Origin: DAOUMF01 sp034408935 | GTDB taxonomy: Bacteria > Chloroflexota > Dehalococcoidia > SM23-28-2 > RBG-16-64-32 | Assembly (NCBI GenBank): GCA_034408935.1 | Contig: DAOUMV010000013.1 | Coordinates: 186,001 to 250,000, forward strand | Reading direction: 5' to 3' | Length of the DNA: 64,000 nucleotides | Shown here: positions 35,034 to 42,068 of the stretch, piece after piece | How the letters are laid out: the number at the start of each line of letters is the position of its first letter | Position numbering within the stretch: the stretch's first letter is position 1 | Translations under genes and position numbers: made by a program | Notes under the pieces: generated by a model | Databases searched by the model: none | Told to the model about the DNA's origin: nothing | Seen by the model: the letters and a program-made list of their open reading frames with translations, nothing else

Positions 35034-36217
35034 CGAAGAAGCTGCCGCAGGCCATGCTGGAGCGACAGGCCCACGACGCCCGCCTGGCCGAGGCCAACTT
35101 TGACCTCGCCCCCTTCACCATCGCCTGGGAACTGACTCGAGCCTGCGCATTCGCCTGCCAGCACTGTCGCGCCGAGGCCCAGCCCCAGCGAGACCCGAAC
35201 GAGCTGACCAACCAGGAAGCTCTCAGCCTCGTCGATCAGATCAAGGAGTTCGGCAATCCTATCCTAGTGATCACCGGCGGCGACCCCATGATGCGCCGCG
35301 ACCTCTATGACATTCTCACCTACGCTGTCCAGAAAGGGGTGCGTACCGCACTCACCCCCACGACCACCCGCCTGGTGACCGCCAAAGCCCTAGCCCGTGT
35401 CAAGGAAGCGGGCGTTCGCCGTGTGGCCATCAGCATCGACGGCCCCGGCGCCGAGGCACACGACGCCTTCCGTGGCTTCCGCGGCTCCTTCCAGATTGCG
35501 GAGGGCATCGCCCGGGACGTCGTCGCCACCGGCCTGTCTCTCCAGGTCAACACCACCATCAGCCGCTACAACCTGCACTTGCTGGAAGAGATGACGCAGA
35601 TGGTGGCGGATATGGAAGCCGTACAGTGGAGTCTCTTCTTCTTGGTGCCAACCGGCCGGGGCAGGGCCACCGATATGATCTCCCCCGAGGAGCACGAGCA
35701 GGTCTTCCACTGGTTGTACGACCTTTCCGCTGAGGCACCCTTCGACATCAAGAGCACGGCCGCTCCCGCCTACCGGCGGGTGGTCATCGAGCGGGAGCGA
35801 GAGAAGGCGCGTCTTGCCGGTGTGGCCAGCGAGGCGCCGCCTGCGTTAGCCGGGGCAGGCTACCGCTACGAGGACGGCCTGGACCGCCCCGCCCAGGGAG
35901 TGAACGATGGCAGGGGTTTCTGCTTCATCTCCCACACCGGCGATGTCTGCCCCTCTGGCTTCCTGCCTCTGGCAGGCGGCAACGTCCGGGAGCAATCGGT
36001 GGTGGACATCTACCGCCGCTCGCCACTGTTCCGAGACCTGCGAGACCCCGGGAGGCTCAAAGGTAGGTGCGGCCGATGTGAGTTCCGCCAGGTGTGCGGC
36101 GGCTCCCGCGCCCGCGCGCACGCCGTCACGGGCGACTACCTGGCCGCGGATCCCTCCTGCGTGTATGATCCCCCTAAGGTGATCGATTCCTCATCGCAGC
36201 GCTCGGCGGACGACTAA
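35030..36217 (+). CDS. Radical SAM/SPASM protein, AhbD-like
   Basis: 395 residues. Motif CAFACQHC (Cys39, 43, 46), TGGDPMMR, and a C-terminal SPASM group CGRCEFRQVCGGSRARAHAVTGDYLAADPSC. The pattern fits the TIGR04053 family, related to AhbD, which decarboxylates two propionates of Fe-coproporphyrin III to vinyls, giving heme. ATGA overlap with ahbC means coupled translation. With ccm genes on the other side, the likely job is the last heme step, supplying cytochromes c; direct assignment as AhbD is an inference. Confidence 0.75.
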   Translation: MTKKLPQAMLERQAHDARLAEANFDLAPFTIAWELTRACAFACQHCRAEAQPQRDPNELTNQEALSLVDQIKEFGNPILVITGGDPMMRRDLYDILTYAVQKGVRTALTPTTTRLVTAKALARVKEAGVRRVAISIDGPGAEAHDAFRGFRGSFQIAEGIARDVVATGLSLQVNTTISRYNLHLLEEMTQMVADMEAVQWSLFFLVPTGRGRATDMISPEEHEQVFHWLYDLSAEAPFDIKSTAAPAYRRVVIEREREKARLAGVASEAPPALAGAGYRYEDGLDRPAQGVNDGRGFCFISHTGDVCPSGFLPLAGGNVREQSVVDIYRRSPLFRDLRDPGRLKGRCGRCEFRQVCGGSRARAHAVTGDYLAADPSCVYDPPKVIDSSSQRSADD

Positions 36218-36708
36218 CAGTCACCCCTGCAACCCACCGAGGAAGTCCTGGAGCAGCAGCACCTATGATCTTACAGCCTGGACGCCAGTCCAGATCCATG
36301 TTGCCACCGAGTCCGGCAGTGCAGATCCGCGCTCTTGACAGAAGCCCGTGACGATACTATGTTGCCTAGGTCAGCGCGTTGGGGAGGGCCCAGGGCACTG
36401 GGCAGGGAGGGCGTAACGGGGCTCGTAGCGTGTGCAATCTCAGGCCGTACAGACATACGGCATCTGGGGAGCCAAGTGCGCAGGTTCGAGCCCTGCCGAG
36501 AAGCTGGTTCGTGTCATCGAACGACCGAGCCGCACGGCATTCACGCACTCCCAAGCGCCTAAGGCGCGTTGACGTTGACCGCACGTGGATGCTACCTTCG
36601 GGAGCAGTATGTATTTGGTGAACCTGGGTAACTTGCCTGCCAGGCCACCTCTGAGGGTGCGCAGTGTAGCTGTCCACATGTCGTGTCTGCCTCATTTGGG
36701 CACCGTAG
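36218..36708. other. 491-bp gap with tRNA remnant
   Basis: No gene seen; short frames here lack ribosome sites. It contains a tRNA 3'-half-like piece (36463-36501) and marks the change from the heme genes to an accessory region. Confidence 0.55.
36463..36501 (+). pseudogene. tRNA-Arg 3'-half remnant
   Basis: A T-arm GCAGG TTCGAGC CCTGC is preceded by GGAGCCAAGTGC and followed by CG. Roughly 33 of 40 bases match the 3' half of the tRNA-Arg(CCG) at 12487-12562. No 5' half or acceptor partner is found, so it is not a working tRNA. Such 3' fragments are often left by elements that integrate in tRNA genes. Confidence 0.55.
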
Positions 36709-37719
36709 ATGCAGACTGAGCGAAGCGTAGGCGGCATTCAACAACTGGGAGCGAGCCTCTCCCGCCTTATTAGCATATCCGCCCCTCTCGTCGTCATCTT
36801 GATCACGGCAGTGCTCATATTGGAGCGAACGCCACGACGGGAGCCTCTGGTCTACGTCATCCTGGTAGGCACGCTCGTCACACTGACATGGATCTCGTCA
36901 CGCAGCAGGAGCGACTTCAGGCTCTGGGCTCTCTACACAGGGGGGTTCGCCTTTTTCAGCATAGTCCGTTCGTTCGCCGACGAGACCGGGATAGCCACAC
37001 ACGTAGACGACCTGGTGATAGCGGAAAAGACTCTCGCTTTCGGCTCTGTCCCCACGGTGTGGCTTCAGACACACCTGTTCGACCCGAGGCAGATCGGTTG
37101 GGTGGACCGAGCCACGACCTATGTCCATTGGTCGTACTTCGTGCTGCCCCACATTTTCGCCGCTTATCTCTTTATTGAGAGGCGTCACCTTTTCGAGCGG
37201 TACGTCCTTCTATTCGTTGGCGTGCTGACGGCCGGCCTTGCAATCTGCTTCATCTTCCCCGCCGCTCCTCCATGGGCGGCCTCTTTGACGGGGCACCTCG
37301 ATCCCACATACAAGGTCGTAACTCAAGTCGGCAGCGAGCTGAATGTGAGCCTTTACGGGTACTTCGACAGCCAGATCCGGTCATCGAATCCGGTAGCTGC
37401 GATGCCTTCAGTTCACATGGCGATTAGCGTCATCGTCCTTCTGATCGCCTTCCGCGTCAACTGGTTGCTGGGAGTCCTCGCGGCCGCGTACAACGCAGCC
37501 ATGGCGTTCTCTCTCGTCTACCTGGGAGAGCACTATGTCGTAGACATTCTGGGAGGCGCCCTGTTGACGGTCGCCGTATACGCCGCAATGGACCTCTGGC
37601 TGCGCCTTCGCAACCGGGAGCCGGATGCGGTGCCGGCCCCGCTGGATACTGCTGATATCGCTGGGAGCAGACCCCTCGGCACTCCGCCTGCCGACGCGGA
37701 CCCGGGTCCGCCGAGCTGA
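36709..37719 (+). CDS. PAP2-superfamily membrane protein
   Basis: 336 residues with about seven membrane helices. The C-terminal catalytic motifs of the PAP2/inositolphosphotransferase type are visible: AAMPSVHMAISVIV (His in motif 2) and LGEHYVVDILGG (His and Asp in motif 3). Family members hydrolyse or transfer phosphate from lipids. A Pro/Ala-rich tail (about 300-336) is likely disordered. Lone gene in accessory DNA between the tRNA remnant and the mobile element. Substrate unknown. Confidence 0.8.
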   Translation: MQTERSVGGIQQLGASLSRLISISAPLVVILITAVLILERTPRREPLVYVILVGTLVTLTWISSRSRSDFRLWALYTGGFAFFSIVRSFADETGIATHVDDLVIAEKTLAFGSVPTVWLQTHLFDPRQIGWVDRATTYVHWSYFVLPHIFAAYLFIERRHLFERYVLLFVGVLTAGLAICFIFPAAPPWAASLTGHLDPTYKVVTQVGSELNVSLYGYFDSQIRSSNPVAAMPSVHMAISVIVLLIAFRVNWLLGVLAAAYNAAMAFSLVYLGEHYVVDILGGALLTVAVYAAMDLWLRLRNREPDAVPAPLDTADIAGSRPLGTPPADADPGPPS

Positions 37720-37814
37720 GCCAGCGGCACGCCGTTCGCTAGGCCGACGCCTATCCCTACCTATTACGGCAGGGACCACCCCAACACCGCGCCCGCATTC
37801 TCCTCGCAAAGGCG

Positions 37815-37822
37815 CACCAGAG
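37815..37822. repeat. Target-site duplication, left copy
   Basis: CACCAGAG directly left of the element end at 37823. The identical octamer follows the right end at 40510-40517. The perfect match indicates insertion as one unit and relatively recent arrival. Confidence 0.9.
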
Positions 37823-37840
37823 GGTAGTGGGTCAGTTTGA
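37823..37840 (+). repeat. Left terminal inverted repeat
   Basis: GGTAGTGGGTCAGTTTGA. The minus-strand zinc-ribbon gene ends inside it (TGA at 37832-37834). Confidence 0.9.
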
Positions 37841-38044
37841 AAGCTGGCGGGCGTACTGCGGCAGCCACCAGCGCAAGCCTGTGTGCCTGAATAGATGGCC
37901 CTTGATGGCACCTTTGAACAGTAGTCGCTGGCATGGCCCACAGGCATATACGGAACGATGCTCACGAAGCTGGCCGTCCTCTTGAGCAAATAACAGCAGC
38001 TTTCCCGCTGGACGGCGACGGCCACACAACTTACATTCTGGCAT
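37832..38044 (-). CDS. Small zinc-ribbon protein carried by the element
   Basis: 70 residues from the ATG at 38044; a TTG at 38080 with GAGG upstream would add 12 residues and overlap the divergent gene. Two cysteine pairs, CKLC (about 4-7) and CGPC (about 35-38), form a likely zinc ribbon; the rest is basic with aromatic residues (HLFRHTGLRWWLPQYARQL). Its last codons, Ser-Asn-stop, come from the left inverted repeat. It may bind nucleic acid, perhaps the element ends; speculative. Confidence 0.65.
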   Translation of the reverse strand: MPECKLCGRRRPAGKLLLFAQEDGQLREHRSVYACGPCQRLLFKGAIKGHLFRHTGLRWWLPQYARQLSN

Positions 38045-38045
38045 G

Positions 38046-38054
38046 TGGTATACT
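38046..38054 (+). promoter_or_regulatory. Extended -10 promoter giving a leaderless transcript
   Basis: TGG-TATACT, with the -10 hexamer at 38049-38054. The first transcribed base is expected at about 38061, which is the A of the next ATG. No good -35 is seen, as usual for extended -10 promoters. Confidence 0.5.
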
Positions 38055-38060
38055 GGGCCT

Positions 38061-38288
38061 ATGCCAAAGCGCTCAAGCAAGCGCCAGCCTCAAGACATCA
38101 ACCTTCTAGCCGCCGACATTGTAGAGCAGGCTACTGCTGAGGGGAAGAATCCCGCTGCCGTGGCTCTAGGGCGGCTCGGCGGGCTTAAGGGCGGCGCTTC
38201 CCGCGCCGGGAAGCTTTCGAAGAAGCGGCGGCAGGAGATTGCGCGGATGGCAGCGGAAGCGCGCTGGTCGCGGCGTCGCCAATCTTGA
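38061..38288 (+). CDS. Small basic protein (GGLKGG-type), element cargo
   Basis: 75 residues: MPKRSSKRQPQDINLLAADIVEQAT, then the family signature GRLGGLKGGASRAGKLSKKRRQEIARMAAEARW. Short proteins with this Gly/Lys/Ala-rich C-terminus are widespread and probably bind nucleic acid; their function is not established. No ribosome site, but an extended -10 ends 6 nt before the ATG. Its last 104 bp overlap, antisense, the 3' end of the 170-aa gene, so the two may interfere with each other. Confidence 0.72.
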   Translation: MPKRSSKRQPQDINLLAADIVEQATAEGKNPAAVALGRLGGLKGGASRAGKLSKKRRQEIARMAAEARWSRRRQS

Positions 38289-38697
38289 TTTCCCCCTTTA
38301 GGTACAGATAGAAGCCGTTTCCAGTCACAGCATAGGCCAATTCGGCTGCCCTAGCTAAAATCTTGTGTAGTTCACTGTCATCTACCTGCTGGCCCGCAAA
38401 CAAGTCTGCTAGATCATTGGCTACCTGGTCTAGAGCATCAGGGAATCCGGTTGGGATTCCGCCGGTCGGCGTAGGCATGTTGAGGCGGCCACTGATCTGC
38501 TGGTGTACCTCTTTCAGGACTAAGTGTGTTAGCACCAAATCGGCGCTCCATGATTGATTGAGCATTCGGTGAAGCTCCCCATAGAAGGCACTGAAGAAGT
38601 AGAGCTTCACTGGCAGATCGGGGTTAGCTGCCATGCCATCGGCGGCGAACCGGAACTCCTCTGCAAGTCGGCTTCGGATTGGCTCAGACAACTGCAT
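38185..38697 (-). CDS. Third gene of the toxin-antitoxin operon, unknown
   Basis: 170 residues, not recognised. The first 140 are mostly helical: MQLSEPIRSRLAEEFRFAAD, LPVKLYFFSAFYGELHRMLN, then LVLTHLVLKEVHQQISGRL. The last 30 (Ser/Ala/Lys/Arg) are read antisense to the small basic gene and may be a by-product of the overlap. Its start overlaps the antitoxin stop by 14 bp, so it is translated from the same mRNA. It may be an accessory regulator or chaperone of the pair, or unrelated cargo. Confidence 0.65.
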   Translation of the reverse strand: MQLSEPIRSRLAEEFRFAADGMAANPDLPVKLYFFSAFYGELHRMLNQSWSADLVLTHLVLKEVHQQISGRLNMPTPTGGIPTGFPDALDQVANDLADLFAGQQVDDSELHKILARAAELAYAVTGNGFYLYLKGEIKIGDAATSALPLPSAQSPAAASSKASRRGKRRP

Positions 38698-39184
38698 ATT
38701 CGTTGCCCCTTACTTGTATAGAAGGAGATTCCGTTGAGTATATATCGCCATGTGGGACAATGGCGAACTCATTGGCTTGATCGCCCACAGATGCAGTGGT
38801 GGTGGGCACACGGGCCAGCTCTTGCAGCAATTCTCCATCGAAGCTTGCTGGCGCAAGACGATCTGGGCTGAGATGCAAAATCCAATTGGCTAGTTCGCTA
38901 AACGGGGTGAATCGGATTGACAGGGCAACATCAAATGCGACAGCCAGTTTCTTCAGTGTGCTGACCGAGTAACGCCCGTAGTTTGGATTCTCCCACTGTG
39001 AGATGGTTTCCTGCCGCGTCTTGCCTATGCGCTTGGCAAGCTCCTCTTGCGTCCACCCGCGACTGTCGCGCAGGTGCCGAATCTGGAAAGCCAAGCCCGT
39101 TGCAATGTTTTCGCTCACGAATTCACGACGGTACTCCTCATCCGCGAGAGTATCCATTAGCTCTCTGAACTCAGCCGAAAACAT
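38684..39184 (-). CDS. XRE-family antitoxin
   Basis: 166 residues from the ATG at 39184, chosen for its strong AGGAGGAG site (a longer frame reaches 39274). A helix-turn-helix of the Cro/XRE type lies at about 35-90: GLAFQIRHLRDSRGWTQEEL, AKRIGKTRQETISQWENPNY. The C-terminal part (FSELANWILHLSPDRLAPASF) resembles that of antitoxin-type XRE regulators. Overlaps the toxin stop by 14 bp, in toxin-first order as in HigBA. Expected to bind the toxin and repress the operon. Confidence 0.8.
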   Translation of the reverse strand: MFSAEFRELMDTLADEEYRREFVSENIATGLAFQIRHLRDSRGWTQEELAKRIGKTRQETISQWENPNYGRYSVSTLKKLAVAFDVALSIRFTPFSELANWILHLSPDRLAPASFDGELLQELARVPTTTASVGDQANEFAIVPHGDIYSTESPSIQVRGNEYAVV

Positions 39185-39566
39185 GTCTCCTCCTATACTT
39201 GCGAGGATCGCTTTCAACGATTGCCCTTCTTCTTTGGGCTTGTTCACAGGTTGAGCGAGGTTCCCACTTCCCACCTACTTCTCGCGCTCCCAGCACGAGT
39301 GTTGGATCGCTCGCTGGGCCGTGAAAGCCTAATAGACGGTACTGCACTCCTTGGACCTCAGGCTTGATCTCGAATAGCTTTCGACATTTCCCGTGGAGAA
39401 CCTTACCGTACGGATCGTGCCAGAGCGCGACCCGCGTCGCTTCCATGTACCGAATCATTAGGTCGAATTTCGCTCTCACCTTCACGCTCTGGCCATCAAG
39501 CCATGAGCGAATCAAGTTCTTTCCCGATGCGTCAACGTAATCGTAGAATGTGAATTCCGAGCCCAC
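39171..39566 (-). CDS. RelE/HigB-like toxin (Gp49/DUF891 type)
   Basis: 131 residues, GTG start. The core SWLDGQSVKVRAKFDLMIRYME, then GKCRKLFEIKPEVQGVQYRLLGFHG, and the basic C-terminus EQAQRRRAIVESDPRKYRRRHVF fit the ParE/RelE fold of HigB-like mRNA interferases. The conserved C-terminal Lys/Arg and His residues are there. First gene of a three-gene operon with overlapping frames, divergent from the transposase. Activity is inferred from fold and context. Confidence 0.72.
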   Translation of the reverse strand: MGSEFTFYDYVDASGKNLIRSWLDGQSVKVRAKFDLMIRYMEATRVALWHDPYGKVLHGKCRKLFEIKPEVQGVQYRLLGFHGPASDPTLVLGAREVGGKWEPRSTCEQAQRRRAIVESDPRKYRRRHVFG

Positions 39567-39630
39567 CGTATCACATATTTCCTATACTCTCAAGCCCAAG
39601 ATAGTGTATAATATTTTTCTTATCAAGGGG

Positions 39631-39659
39631 TTGACAATGCGTAACCGCTCAAGCATAAT
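39631..39659 (+). promoter_or_regulatory. Transposase promoter
   Basis: TTGACA (39631-39636), 17-nt spacer, CATAAT (39654-39659). The start is expected only a few bases before ATG 39670, so the transposase mRNA is nearly leaderless. The toxin operon promoter must lie in the same 100 bp on the other strand; TTGTCA with TATTAT and an 18-nt spacer is a candidate. Confidence 0.6.
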
Positions 39660-39669
39660 ATATCTAGAG

Positions 39670-40500
39670 ATGAACAGGCTGACCCCCGAACGCCGAGCCC
39701 AAGTCATAAGTGCCCTCGTAGAAGGCAATTCTATCAGGGCAACTTGCCGTATGACCAGCACGGCTAAGGGCACCGTCCTCAAGCTCCTAGCAGACATTGG
39801 CGAGGTGTGCGTCCGGTATCAGGACGAGCACGTTCGGAACCTTCAGACCCGCCGTGTTCAGTGTGACGAGATATGGAGCTTCTGCCACGCCAAGGAGAAG
39901 AACGTGCCCGCAGAGAACAAGGGCCAATTCGGGCACGGCGATGTGTGGACGTGGACGGCCATAGACGCCGACTCCAAGCTCGTGATCTCTTGGTGCATTG
40001 GTGGACGGGACAGCTACACGGCGCTTGCCTTCATGCAGGACGTGGCCCGTCGCCTGTCTCGGCGTGTCCAGCTAACGACAGACGGACACAAGGCTTACCT
40101 GAGTGCTGTAGAGCGGAGTTTCGGCGGGGACATCGACTACGCCATGCTTCAGAAGCTCTACGGCCCTGAGCCTGAGCAAGAGACGCGCTACAGCCCGCCC
40201 CAATGCATCGGGACTGAGGTAGCGAGGATATCCGGTCGCCCTGAACCCAAGCACATTTCTACGTCCTACGTGGAGCGTCAGAACCTCACCATGAGGATGT
40301 CCATGCGTCGGTTCACGCGTTTGACTAACGCATTCAGCAAGAAGGTTCAGAACCTAGGCCACGCGGTAGCGCTCCACTTCATTCATTACAACTTCTGCCG
40401 CATCCACAAGACGCTAGGCACCACGCCAGCGGTGGCAGCAGGGGTGACAGACCGCGAATGGTCAGTCATGGACATCGTGAATCTGCTGGAGTCAAACTGA
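39670..40500 (+). CDS. IS1-family-type transposase
   Basis: 276 residues from ATG 39670. The start MNRLTPERRAQVISALVEGN is typical of IS1-type transposases; upstream ATGs (39550, 39637) are less likely. An N-terminal helix-turn-helix (RATCRMTSTAKGTVLKLLAD) precedes the DDE catalytic domain: CDEIWSFCHAKEKN (first Asp), TTDGHKAY (second Asp), and SYVERQNLTMRMSMRRFTRLTNAFSKK with the Glu. Single uninterrupted frame. It ends at TGA 40498-40500, within the right inverted repeat, and appears intact. Confidence 0.92.
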   Translation: MNRLTPERRAQVISALVEGNSIRATCRMTSTAKGTVLKLLADIGEVCVRYQDEHVRNLQTRRVQCDEIWSFCHAKEKNVPAENKGQFGHGDVWTWTAIDADSKLVISWCIGGRDSYTALAFMQDVARRLSRRVQLTTDGHKAYLSAVERSFGGDIDYAMLQKLYGPEPEQETRYSPPQCIGTEVARISGRPEPKHISTSYVERQNLTMRMSMRRFTRLTNAFSKKVQNLGHAVALHFIHYNFCRIHKTLGTTPAVAAGVTDREWSVMDIVNLLESN

Positions 40501-40509
40501 CCCACTACC
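40492..40509 (-). repeat. Right terminal inverted repeat
   Basis: The complement of the left end, 18 of 18 bases. It contains the transposase stop codon. Confidence 0.9.
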
Positions 40510-40517
40510 CACCAGAG
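40510..40517. repeat. Target-site duplication, right copy
   Basis: CACCAGAG, identical to 37815-37822. Confidence 0.9.
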
Positions 40518-40593
40518 GCTGAGCTTCCCGCATCTCCAACCTTTGGTGTATCATGCGACCGCGCGTCTCTATCTACGCATCGGAGGAAGAAGG

Positions 40594-42024
40594 ATGCCCA
40601 TGTCCGAACTCTGGTTCAAACCCGCCTACGAATTGGCGGACGCGATACGCGCTCGCGAGCTATCACCAGTGGAGCTGATGGAGACCAGCCTGCAGCGCAT
40701 CGAACAGGTCAACCCCGTCCTCAACGCCTTCATCGCCATGCGGCCGGAGGAGGCGCTGGGCGAGGCGCGCGCCGCCGCCGAGCGCATCGCGGCCGGCGAG
40801 GAAGTGCCCCTGCTGGCTGGGCTCCCGTTCGGCGTCAAGGAACTGGAGGACGCCGAGGGATTCCCGTCGACCCACGCCTCCGTGCCATACAAAGACAACT
40901 GGCCGGAGCGCGACTCGGTGCAGGTGGAGCGGTTGAAGAAGGCGGGTGCCATCCTGCTGGGCAAGACCAACTCCCCGGAGTTCGGATACACAGCCTTCAC
41001 CAAGAACCTGCTGTTCGGCATCACCCGCAACCCCTGGAACCCAGAGCGTACGCCCGGCGGCTCCAGCGGCGGCACCTCCGCCGCCATCGCCTCCGGGATG
41101 GTCCCCCTGGCTACCGGCTCCGACGGCGGCGGCTCTATCCGCATCCCCGCCTGCTACACTGGCTGTTTCGGGCTGAAGCCCACTTTCGGTCGGGTGCCCA
41201 AAGGGCCCTTCCAGATGCTTAACTGGAGCGACACCAGTTGCTATGGGCCCATCACCCGCACCGTCCGCGACAGCGCCATGTACATGGACGCCGTTGTCGG
41301 CCATCACCCCGCTGACCCCGACTCCCTGCCCCATCCCGGCATCTCCTACGTGAAGACGCTGGAGCAGCTCCCCCGCAAGCTCCGCATCGCCTGGAGCCCC
41401 ACCCTAGGCTACGCCCGTCTCCAGCCGGATATCCAGCGCGAGGTGGAGCAGGCCGTGCGGGTGTTCGAGAAGCTGGGGCACGACATCGACGAGCTGGAGG
41501 GCGGGTTCCCGGACCCAGGCATGGAGTGGGTTCGCGTCGCCGGCGCCGAGACCTACGCCGAGATCTACGACAAGGTCGATGGCCATCGGGAGGAGTTCGG
41601 GCATGCCTTCCTCCGAGGTCTGGAGGCCGTGCGCGACCTGACCCCTGAGAAGTACGGAGCGGCGCAGCGCGCCCGCGCGGAGCTGGTAAACTACCTCTGG
41701 CATCTGTTTGAGAGGTATGACCTACTGATGACCCCCACGCTGCCCACAGAGGCGTTCGACGCCCGCGGCAGGTGGCCGGCCGAGATAGATGGGGAGCGCA
41801 TCACGAACCCGCTCAACATCCTGCCCTTCACCTACCCGTTCAACCTGTCCCGGCACCCCGCCGCCACCGTGCGGGCGGGGCTCACCGACTCCGGCCTGCC
41901 CTGCGGCCTCCAGATCGTGGGGCCCTACCAGCGTGAGGACCTGGTCCTGCAAGCGTCCTTCGCTTTCGAGCAAGAGCGTCCCTGGAACGACACGTGGCCG
42001 AAGGAGGTGCCAGCCACGGTGTAG
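40594..42024 (+). CDS. Amidase signature family hydrolase
   Basis: 476 residues from ATG 40594, with GGAGGAAGAAGG upstream. Amidase-family Ser-cisSer-Lys triad: Lys82 in FGVKE, the GGSSGG pair (Ser157/158), and Ser181 in DGGGSIRIPA. The family hydrolyses C-N bonds, including amides and carbamoyl groups; GatA is excluded by the lack of gatB/gatC neighbours and by sequence differences. A dehydratase gene follows 44 bp on, so a shared degradation route is possible. Substrate unknown. Confidence 0.88.
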   Translation: MPMSELWFKPAYELADAIRARELSPVELMETSLQRIEQVNPVLNAFIAMRPEEALGEARAAAERIAAGEEVPLLAGLPFGVKELEDAEGFPSTHASVPYKDNWPERDSVQVERLKKAGAILLGKTNSPEFGYTAFTKNLLFGITRNPWNPERTPGGSSGGTSAAIASGMVPLATGSDGGGSIRIPACYTGCFGLKPTFGRVPKGPFQMLNWSDTSCYGPITRTVRDSAMYMDAVVGHHPADPDSLPHPGISYVKTLEQLPRKLRIAWSPTLGYARLQPDIQREVEQAVRVFEKLGHDIDELEGGFPDPGMEWVRVAGAETYAEIYDKVDGHREEFGHAFLRGLEAVRDLTPEKYGAAQRARAELVNYLWHLFERYDLLMTPTLPTEAFDARGRWPAEIDGERITNPLNILPFTYPFNLSRHPAATVRAGLTDSGLPCGLQIVGPYQREDLVLQASFAFEQERPWNDTWPKEVPATV

Positions 42025-42068
42025 CCCGGCCGCTTTCGCCGAGCATGAAGCGCGAAAAGGAGACGACG

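Larger units (their letters stand above)
37823..40509. mobile_element. IS1-family-like transposable element with toxin-antitoxin cargo
   Basis: 2,687 bp bounded by perfect 18-bp inverted ends: GGTAGTGGGTCAGTTTGA at 37823-37840 and its complement at 40492-40509. Flanked by the perfect 8-bp duplication CACCAGAG. It contains six genes: a zinc-ribbon protein, a small basic protein, an unknown 170-aa protein, an XRE antitoxin, a RelE-like toxin and the IS1-type transposase. Base composition is more AT-rich than the host. Ordinary IS1-family elements are about 0.7-1.2 kb with transposase only, so about 1.8 kb is cargo. The genes at both ends take their stop codons from the inverted repeats. Confidence 0.9.

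Noticed and set aside
39580..39640. A possible internal element end near the divergent promoter, which would make a smaller IS
   Set aside because: No copy of GGTAGTGGGTC or its complement was found there, while the outer ends and target duplication match perfectly.
39550..39669. Longer transposase frame starting at 39550 or 39637
   Set aside because: IS1-type transposases start MN(R/K)L..; the promoter -35 box lies at 39631, so upstream starts would precede transcription.
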